8,904 nt of DNA, taken from assembly GCA_041485845.1 (NCBI GenBank), contig JBGPKH010000362.1, positions 1 to 8,904 of the forward strand, read 5' to 3'. The notes under the pieces were generated by a model. The model ran no database searches. It had not been told where the DNA came from and saw nothing but the letters and a program-made list of their open reading frames with translations. The position numbers and the translations under genes were made by a program. Shown here in pieces: positions 1 through 5,800 of the stretch. The stretch comes from OMOG01 sp041485845 (lineage in GTDB: Bacteria; Acidobacteriota; Terriglobia; Bryobacterales; Bryobacteraceae). Position 1 is the stretch's first letter, and every line of letters begins with the position of its first letter.

Positions 1-6
1 CTCTTA

Positions 7-30
7 GCACTTGTTCCGAAACAACCGTGC
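7..30. repeat. Imperfect inverted repeat (stem-loop) at the window edge
   Basis: Arms GCAC-TTGTT (7-15) and AACAA-CC-GTGC (20-30) pair over nine base pairs with a two-base bulge and a four-base CCGA loop. It lies about 90 bases downstream of the minus-strand ferredoxin gene, so it could be a transcript end or part of a longer element cut by the window edge. There is no T-run on either side, so it is not a convincing intrinsic terminator. A second, weaker hairpin (CTCGC 45-49 with GCGAG 56-60) lies next to it. Bases 1-121 hold no gene I can recognise. Confidence 0.3.
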
Positions 31-121
31 CAACCGCTCCCTGGCTCGCCAAAGAGCGAGTACGGCCGCGGCTCCGATGCTCGGTTGCCGGCGATTGACC
101 TGGTTATTTCCTGACACTCCC

Positions 122-868
122 TTACCTCACCGAACCATCAAGGTCCTTGTAGTAGACCTTGGCCCCGGTGGCCATGTACGGCTTCAGGACATCCACTTTG
201 TTGTCGCGCAGGAACGCATGCACGGGGTCCCGCGGGTTTTTGAAATCCACCAGTTGGCGCGCGCCGGTGGGGCAGCTTTCGCAGCAGGCGGTAGTAAGGC
301 CCTGGGTGATGCGGTGGTAGCAGAGCGTACACTTGTCCACCGTCTCCTTGTCGGGATGGAGGTAGCGGCAGCCGTAGGGGCAGGCCTGCACGCAGTAGCG
401 GCATCCGAGGCAGTAGCTTTCGTCGACCAGCACGACGCCATCGGGGCTGACGAAAGTGGCGCCCACGGGGCAGACCTGCACGCAAGGGGAATCGGCGCAC
501 TGGTTACAGAGCTTGGGCACGAAGAAGCTCTTGACGTCGGTGCGATCGGAAATGGGAAAGCCGTCGATTGCGCCGTTGGGCGATTCGACTCTGGGCGGCT
601 TGTCCTCTTCCACCTCGTAACGCTCCACCCAGGTGCGGAAGAAGCCGTCGGGCACGGCGTTCTCCTTGGAGCAGGCGCGCACGCAGTTGCCGCAGCCGAT
701 GCACTTATCGATATCGACGATCATGCCCCACCAGTGCTCGGCCATCTTGTAGGTCTCGGGGGCGGACTCGGCTCCGGTGATCTGCTCGAGGGTGGCTCTC
801 ACGGAGCCGAGGACGAGGAGCTTGCTGCCTATGGTGATGAGATCGCGGCGGGTCATTTGCATGTTCAT
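122..868 (-). CDS. Tat-exported ferredoxin-like protein with four [4Fe-4S] clusters (HybA/NrfC/DmsB-type electron-transfer subunit)
   Basis: Predicted periplasmic electron-transfer subunit of a membrane respiratory oxidoreductase, 248 residues. A twin-arginine signal (TRRDLI, residues 6-11) is followed by a hydrophobic stretch, so it is probably exported folded by Tat. Sixteen cysteines fit four clusters: C56/C59/C62/C66 (CIGCGNCVRAC), C121/C124/C129/C133 (CNQCADSPCVQVCP), C153/C156/C159/C163 (CLGCRYCVQACP), and C180/C183 with C195 or C196 and C199. This spacing is typical of the DmsB/NrfC/HybA/PsrB family. The frame is open further upstream to 985, but that extension runs through the preceding cytochrome gene. 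ATG at 868, or at 862 in the same frame, gives a normal Tat N-terminus, with AGGG just upstream of 862. The start is 7 nt after the cytochrome stop, implying one operon. The specific substrate complex cannot be assigned, because no catalytic molybdopterin subunit or NrfD-like membrane subunit is in view. Confidence 0.9.
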   Translation of the reverse strand: MNMQMTRRDLITIGSKLLVLGSVRATLEQITGAESAPETYKMAEHWWGMIVDIDKCIGCGNCVRACSKENAVPDGFFRTWVERYEVEEDKPPRVESPNGAIDGFPISDRTDVKSFFVPKLCNQCADSPCVQVCPVGATFVSPDGVVLVDESYCLGCRYCVQACPYGCRYLHPDKETVDKCTLCYHRITQGLTTACCESCPTGARQLVDFKNPRDPVHAFLRDNKVDVLKPYMATGAKVYYKDLDGSVR

Positions 869-875
869 CCCTGGC

Positions 876-1334
876 TTACAGGTGCGGATTGTGCGGCTGG
901 TGGCAGGTGTTGCAGAGGGCCCCGCCGGAATGTTCTTCGGTGACCACCTGGGGGAACCACTTGGGTTTGGCCGCATCCTTTTCATGACAGCGAACGCAGA
1001 GGGTGGAGACCCGGGGCAGTTTCGGCTTTAGGGCGCCGGGGTCGTTGGCGTGTGGGGCGAGCGGGCCGTGGCAGGCTTCGCAGGCCACGTGGGCGTGTTT
1101 GCCGGCCGCGCGATTCTTGGCGGGGTCGTCATGACACATCACGCAGGTATCCTGCCCGGCGAAGGAGATGGGGCGCTGGCGGATGGCGGCGAGCGCGCCG
1201 GGGCGATAGTGGCCGTACTGGCCGAAGTCCTTGGGGATCACGGCGCTGCGAATGGCCAGGAACAGGCCGAGCGCGGCGAGCAAGACGATTGCGGGTCGAA
1301 GCAGGTGTCCGGAGTCATGGAGCAAACGACGCAA
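876..1334 (-). CDS. Membrane-anchored tetraheme c-type cytochrome
   Basis: A 152-residue protein with one N-terminal hydrophobic segment (about residues 12-28, signal anchor) and four CXXCH heme-binding motifs at residues 64-68 (CVMCH), 85-89 (CEACH), 113-117 (CVRCH) and 141-145 (CNTCH). Further histidines (H41, H80, H82, H95, H135, H148, H151) could be distal axial ligands. It should sit on the periplasmic face and pass electrons between a quinol-linked membrane subunit and the ferredoxin encoded 7 nt downstream. The pairing of short multiheme cytochrome and Tat ferredoxin is common in acidobacterial respiratory complexes. No ATG is available. TTG at 1334 is preferred because the purine run AAAAAGGGGG lies about 6 nt upstream, whereas the in-frame TTG at 1340 would abut it directly. 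Which complex it belongs to is unknown. Confidence 0.88.
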   Translation of the reverse strand: MRRLLHDSGHLLRPAIVLLAALGLFLAIRSAVIPKDFGQYGHYRPGALAAIRQRPISFAGQDTCVMCHDDPAKNRAAGKHAHVACEACHGPLAPHANDPGALKPKLPRVSTLCVRCHEKDAAKPKWFPQVVTEEHSGGALCNTCHQPHNPHL

Positions 1335-1365
1335 TATCAACCCCCTTTTTCAGTGGAGGATAGGC

Positions 1366-1398
1366 AATATAATAACCAAACGGTCCTTTACTCTGAAA
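1366..1398 (-). promoter_or_regulatory. Possible sigma70-type promoter for the cytochrome/ferredoxin pair
   Basis: On the minus strand TTTCAG (1393-1398) and TATTAT (1369-1374) are separated by 18 bases, in a markedly AT-rich patch just upstream of the cytochrome start at 1334. The -10 match is fair and the -35 match weak. The upstream gene ends at 1388, so part of this element overlaps its last codons. The local AT-richness in GC-rich DNA is the main support. Confidence 0.3.
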
Positions 1399-1798
1399 TA
1401 AGGATTTGTGTTGGAGTTTTCTGCGATCTGTGGCTGAATTCTACGATTGGTTGTGGGGTAAATGGCGCAAGAGGGGGAAAAATGGACGGCTTGGGCGTCA
1501 AGTGGATGCCATGCTCGATCTGTTGCAACCGGGCGGCGACGCGGCTGAGGACGGTTTCCAGGCGGTCCCGATCCTGGGCCTGGCACTGCTCGGGCGCAAG
1601 CTGCTCGAACTCGGCCACGATGGCGTCGCAGCGGTGGTCGAGATCGGCCAGGCGTTCTTCGATGGTGGGCTCGGGCTGCTCCTTGGGCGGCATGGTGCGG
1701 CGGAGTTCGACGACGACGGCGGCCACTTTCTGGGCGTTCTGGGGATCGAGCTCGATGGTGACGTCGAAGGGGCGGAAAAGCGCCGAATGATTTCGCAC
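1388..1798 (-). CDS. Hypothetical protein, charged and helix-rich, family not recognised
   Basis: I do not recognise this family. GTG at 1798 is chosen because GGGAG (1804-1808) sits 5 nt upstream; an in-frame ATG at 1834 has no ribosome binding site and would place the palindrome at 1816-1831 inside the gene. The 136-residue product opens with a short beta-like stretch (RPFDVTIELD, about residues 9-18), then a proline-glutamate linker (PPKEQPEPTIEER), then amphipathic helix with many E, Q and R (about residues 44-96) that may form a coiled coil. No signal peptide or membrane segment is visible. Codons from 1798 to about 1500 have strongly GC-rich third positions, supporting this strand over the plus-strand reading. 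The last 35 or so codons lose that bias, so the C-terminus may be a recent frameshift or read-through tail. It precedes the cytochrome gene on the same strand, with about 53 nt between. Confidence 0.55.
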   Translation of the reverse strand: MRNHSALFRPFDVTIELDPQNAQKVAAVVVELRRTMPPKEQPEPTIEERLADLDHRCDAIVAEFEQLAPEQCQAQDRDRLETVLSRVAARLQQIEHGIHLTPKPSIFPPLAPFTPQPIVEFSHRSQKTPTQILISE

Positions 1799-1815
1799 GA
1801 GATCTCCCGATTTTA

Positions 1816-1831
1816 CTATCAGATGTGATAG
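1816..1831. promoter_or_regulatory. Palindromic site, candidate HicB operator
   Basis: CTATCA and TGATAG form perfect 6-bp arms around a GATG spacer. The site lies 9 nt before the GTG of the hicA-like toxin gene and 17 nt from the start of the divergent gene at 1798, where an autoregulatory operator would be expected. HicB antitoxins with a C-terminal helix-turn-helix, like the one encoded at 2026, are known to bind inverted repeats upstream of their own operon. Binding here is inferred from position and symmetry only. It may also control the divergent gene. Confidence 0.45.
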
Positions 1832-1840
1832 CATATCGAT

Positions 1841-2020
1841 GTGACGGCGAGCGAGTTGAAGCGCAAGTTGGCAAAGCTTGGGTGCACCTTTGAACAGGCG
1901 GCCCGGCACCTCGTCGTCCGCTACCAAGGGAAACGCACCTTGATGCCGCGTCATCCGAGCCAGGAAATCAAGACGGGGACCTATCGCGGTATCCTCAAGA
2001 AACTTGGGATCGAGGAGTAA
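1841..2020 (+). CDS. hicA: HicA-family mRNA interferase toxin
   Basis: A 59-residue protein starting at GTG 1841, the only start codon after the in-frame TAG at 1829-1831. The sequence matches the small dsRBD-like HicA toxin fold, an mRNA endoribonuclease that blocks growth when free of its antitoxin. It aligns without gaps to E. coli HicA as I recall it: SELKRKL near the N-terminus, His23 at the catalytic-histidine position, then the RYQGKRTLMPRHP block (residues 27-39) and a C-terminal ILKKLGI helix (residues 51-57). The residues before His23 are A-A-R instead of the usual G-S-N, which is unusual. There is no clear Shine-Dalgarno sequence, so translation may be weak or leaderless. The partner antitoxin begins 5 nt after the stop. 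Third-position GC is lower than in neighbouring housekeeping genes, consistent with horizontal acquisition. Confidence 0.88.
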   Translation: MTASELKRKLAKLGCTFEQAARHLVVRYQGKRTLMPRHPSQEIKTGTYRGILKKLGIEE

Positions 2021-2025
2021 CAGTC

Positions 2026-2454
2026 ATGGAGTATCCAGCATCGTTCGAGCCTTCCGAAGAGGGGGGATTCGTGGTAACGTTTCCGGACTTCGATTGGGGG
2101 ATCACCCAAGGGGACACGGAACAAGATGCCCGGGAGATGGCGATGGACGCCCTGTGCACCATGATTCGGGAACACATCCGTAAGGGAGAGGTTCTACCGC
2201 ACCCGAGTCATCCGCGTGGCGGGAAATACCGTATGATCCGATTGCCTGCGCTCCAGGCAACGAAGGCTGCGTTATACCTGGCGTTTCAGGCCTCCGGCAT
2301 TCGCAAGGCCGAACTAGCGCGCCGTTTGGGGATCCCCAGCGCCAACATCGACCGATTGTTCGACTTGAACCACCACTCCCGGCTAGATCACATCGAAGCC
2401 GCATTTCGAGCCCTCGGCAAGCAGTTGGCGATCGAAGTTAACGACGCGGCGTGA
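2026..2454 (+). CDS. hicB: HicB-family antitoxin with C-terminal helix-turn-helix
   Basis: A 142-residue antitoxin, close to the length of the E. coli-type HicB. Residues 1-60 form the HicB N-terminal domain, a degenerate RNase H-like fold that binds and masks the toxin, recognised by YPASFEPSEEGGFVVTFPD and the GDTEQDAREMAMDAL helix. Residues about 78-132 are an XRE-like DNA-binding domain (KAELARRLGIPSANIDRLF, then a recognition-helix region and AAFRALGKQL). It is encoded 5 nt after hicA in the toxin-first order typical of this subtype, so the two are almost certainly co-transcribed. The HTH implies autorepression, with the palindrome at 1816-1831 as the obvious candidate target. The ATG at 2026 is the first codon of the conserved domain, so the start is secure. 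Confidence 0.93.
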   Translation: MEYPASFEPSEEGGFVVTFPDFDWGITQGDTEQDAREMAMDALCTMIREHIRKGEVLPHPSHPRGGKYRMIRLPALQATKAALYLAFQASGIRKAELARRLGIPSANIDRLFDLNHHSRLDHIEAAFRALGKQLAIEVNDAA

Positions 2455-2593
2455 CCGTACCACTACGACGTCACCGCTGACCGGTGGCATGATCTCTAAC
2501 CTAACTTCGCGAGATCTGACTACGCCCCGAGCACGCTCGACATCCAGAAGGTATCGAAGACGGTGGTCGAGCCAGCGTGTCCACGGTTGGGGG

Positions 2594-2785
2594 TCACGGT
2601 GAGGGGATAGCTGCCGGAACCCCGGCACCCTCGACTTCGAGGCACAACTCAATGGCTTCCCGAATCCTCTCCGTAACTGCGTCCAGGGAGCGCGCTTGCG
2701 TGTGGCATCCGGGGATCTGCGGGACAGAGGCGATATAGTAGCCTTCCTCATCACGTTCGATGAGGACGTCGAATTGGCGTTGCAA
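2594..2785 (-). CDS. Short HicB-like (UPF0150-type) antitoxin, apparently orphan
   Basis: A 63-residue protein of the short, HTH-less HicB class. FDVLIERDEEGYYIASVPQI (residues 5-24), then PGCHTQARSLDAVTERIREA and IELCLEVE, is the family core. This class usually pairs with a small hicA gene placed immediately downstream, but I found no HicA-like sequence in any frame between 2455 and 2593. The usual C-terminal strand (often ending ...FVGVQRV) is also absent, replaced by GVPAAIPSP before the stop, so the gene may be a decayed remnant. The TTG start at 2785 is chosen because it lies right before the conserved core and matches the family's normal N-terminus; an ATG at 2805 is in a different frame. 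It is unrelated in sequence to the HicB at 2026 and is divergent from the TIR gene at 2884. Confidence 0.75.
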   Translation of the reverse strand: MQRQFDVLIERDEEGYYIASVPQIPGCHTQARSLDAVTERIREAIELCLEVEGAGVPAAIPSP

Positions 2786-2844
2786 TGAAGTTCCGCGTTC
2801 TTCATTTTAGGCGGTCTTGCGGCGGGCGGTTGGTCCGTGCATGG

Positions 2845-2872
2845 TTGTCCCGGCGGTTCAGTCCGGTATCAT
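2845..2872 (+). promoter_or_regulatory. Candidate sigma70-type promoter for the TIR-NTPase-WD40 gene
   Basis: TTGTCC (2845-2850) and TATCAT (2867-2872) match the -35 (4 of 6) and -10 (5 of 6) consensus with a 16-bp spacer, in the 98-bp gap between the divergent HicB-like gene and the TIR gene. A start about 7 bases downstream of the -10 would leave a leader of only a few bases before ATG 2884. That would fit the lack of any Shine-Dalgarno sequence there, so the mRNA may be leaderless. This is inferred from motif match alone. Confidence 0.35.
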
Positions 2873-2883
2873 GGTCTCTGCCG

Positions 2884-5800
2884 ATGGCCGGAGTTCGGAT
2901 TTTCGTTTCTTACGCCCGCAGGGACGGGGCGGAACTGGCGCTGCGTCTCCAGAAGGATTTGACGGCGGCGGGGTTCGAGGTGTGGGTTGACACGCAGCGG
3001 ATCGGTGGCGGGGCGAGTTGGACGGTGGAGATCGAAGAGGCGATCGATCGGGCGCACGTGGTTCTCGCGGTGCTGACTCCGGGTTCTTATGCTTCCGAGA
3101 TTTGCCGGGCCGAGCAGCTTCGTTCGTTGCGGTTGGGCAAGTGTGTGATTCCTTTGCTGGGTGCGGCGGGGGCCGACCGTCCGCTGTATTTGGAGGCGAG
3201 ACAGTACCGCGACTTCACGTCGGACTACGGTGGGAGCTTTCAGTTACTGCTCGGGGACATTGAGGGGCGCAACGGGGCGGCTCTGGCTGCGGGGTATCGC
3301 ACCACTTACGTCAGTGCTCCGCCGATGGTGGCGAACTACATTGCGCGGCCGGAGGCAGTTCGTTCTCTGCGGGACACATTGTTTGGGGCCGCTGGGCATG
3401 TTGCTTTGACGGCGCTCGAAGGCATGGGCGGGATCGGGAAGACCGTCCTGGCGCGGGCGCTGTTTGAGGACGAAGTGGTCCGGGCGGCGTTTCCCGATGG
3501 GCTGGTTTGGATTACGGTGGGCCGGGAACCCACGCGGGATGTGGACGCGAGGTTGCGCGAGATTGTGAGGATGATTGGCGGCCCACGCGACGAGACTCTT
3601 GCGGCGGAGACTCTGTACCGGACCACGATCGCCGGGAAGGCCGCGCTCATCGTGATCGATGACATCTGGAGCAAGGCGGACCTCGAACCCTTTCTGGCCG
3701 AGTCGGCGCGATCGCGGTTTCTGTTCACCACGCGCGACGCTTCGATCGCGCGGTTCAGCGGCGCGCGCCCGCATCGCGTCGATCTGCTGGGGGAAGCGCA
3801 ATCGCGCGAACTGCTGGCGCTTTGGGCGGGACTCGAGGTGGGGCAACTTCCGCCCGCGGCCGATGACGTCCTGCGCGAGTGCGGCGGGTTGCCGCTGGCG
3901 TTGTCCACGGTGGGCGCGTTGCTGCGTGGGGCGGCGCCGGCGGAGTGGGCCGATACCGCCGGACTTTTGCGCAATGCAGATCTGGGAGCTATCGAGGAAC
4001 AGCTTCCACCGGGACAGGCGAGTTTCTTCCGTGCCATCGACGTCAGCGTGAAAGCTCTGCCGCTGGAGATGCAGGAGCGGTACGGAAGGTTGGCCGTTCT
4101 GCTGGAGGACATGCCGGGCGCGCTGCCGGTTCTGGAGACGCTGTGGAACGTAGGGGAGGCCGAAGCGCGGCGTATCGGGCGGCGGCTGGCGGACCGGTCG
4201 CTGGCGCAGCGCGATGGCGAGAGTGGGATTCGGCTGCACGACCTGCAACTGGATTACGCGCGGGCGCGGTATGGGCGCGCGGAGGCGCTCGAATTGATCC
4301 ACGGCGCGGTTCGATTATCCTCGCACGTGATCGAGAAGGATCCGCGACAGTTCGCGTCGCAGATGGTGGGGCGGCTGTTGGCTTACCGGGATGCTCCGGC
4401 GATTCAGCATTTCATCGACGAAATTGCCGCAGGTGCGCCGAAGCCTTGGTTCCGGCCGCTGCATCCCGCGCTTCACCCTCCCGGCACGCCGCTGCTGCGC
4501 ACGCTGAAGGGCCACTCCGATCTGGTCAATGGCGTAGTGGTGACGCCGGACGGGAAGAGTGCGGTTTCCGCGTCTCAGGACCAAACGCTGAAGGTGTGGG
4601 ACCTGGAGACCGGCCGCGTGCTGCGTACGTTGGAAGGCCACTCGGATTCTGTTTTTTGCGTGGCCGTGACGCCGGACGGGAAGTGGGCGGTTTCCGCGTC
4701 TCGGGACGCAACGCTGAAGGTGTGGGACCTGGAAAACGGCGGCGCGTTGCGCACCCTGGAAGGCCATTCCTCTTATGTCAATGGCGTGGCGGTGACGCCG
4801 GACGGCAAGCGGGCGGTTTCCGCGTCTGAGGACCACACGCTGAAGGTATGGGACCTGGAAACGGGCCGCGCGCTGCGCACGCTGGAAGGCCACTCTGCTC
4901 ATGTCGAGGGCGTGGCGGTGACGCCGGATGGCAAGCGGGCGGTTTCCGCGTCCGGGGACGGGATGCTGAAGGTGTGGGACCTGGAGATCGGCCTTGCGCT
5001 GCGCACGCTGGAAGGCCACTCGGATTGGGTCTATGGCGTGGCGGTGACGCCGGACGGAAAGCGGTCGATCTCCGCATCTGGGGACAAGACGCTGAAGGTG
5101 TGGGACCTGGAGACCGGCCTTGCGCTGCGCACGTTGGAAGGCCACTCGGATTGGGTCCATGGAGTGGCGGTGACGCCGGATGGGAAGCGGGCGGTTTCCG
5201 CGTCATGGGACCACACGCTGAAGGTGTGGGACGTGGAAACGGGCCGCGTGCTGCGCACGCTGGAGGGCCACTCTGCTCATGTCGATGGCGTGACGGTGAC
5301 GCCGAACGGGAAGCGAGCGGTTTCCGCGTCATGGGACAACACGCTAAAGGTGTGGGACCTCCAAACCGGAGGCGCCCTGCGCCCGCTGGAGGTCCACTCT
5401 GATTCTGTCTTTGGCCTGGCGGTGACGCCGGACGGGAGTCAGGCGGTTTCCGCGTCTCGGGACCGCACGGCGAAGGTGTGGGACCTGGAGACCGGCCTCG
5501 CGCTGCGCACGCTGCGGGGCCACTCTGATGCGGTCATTGGCGTGGCGGTGACGCCGGACGGAAAACGGGCGGCTTCGGCGTCTGGGGACAAAACGCTGAA
5601 GGTGTGGGATGTGGACACCGGCCGTGCGCTACGCACGTTGGAAGGCCACTCTGAGTCTGTCTATGGTGTGGCAGTAACGCAGGATGGGAAGAGGGCAGTT
5701 TCCGCGTCTGAGGACCAAACGCTGAAGGTCTGGGACCTGGACACGGGCCGCGCGCTGTGCACGCTCAGAGGCCACTCTGCTCTTGTCTATGGCATCGCAG

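Noticed and set aside
11..943. 310-codon open frame on the plus strand
   Set aside because: It is the mirror of the ferredoxin gene, whose sixteen cluster cysteines are on the other strand; the product shows no family features.
1406..1828. 140-codon plus-strand open frame opposite the hypothetical gene
   Set aside because: It has no ribosome binding site, and codon bias favours the minus strand, where GTG 1798 has GGGAG at 5 nt.
2472..2516. Two short inverted repeats (CACCG/CGGTG and GATCTC/GAGATC) between convergent genes, considered as a bidirectional terminator
   Set aside because: Stems of 5-6 bp with loops of 5 and 14 and no T-run on either strand; not distinguishable from chance.
2785..2883. 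N-terminal extension of the large TIR protein from ATG 2785
   Set aside because: The 33 extra residues are basic with no signal or domain, would overlap the start of the divergent HicB-like gene, and are followed by ATG 2884 exactly at the TIR core.
4315..5402. Several long open frames in other frames and strands across the WD40 array
   Set aside because: They repeat every 42 codons because the underlying DNA repeats; only the WD40 frame makes domain sense.
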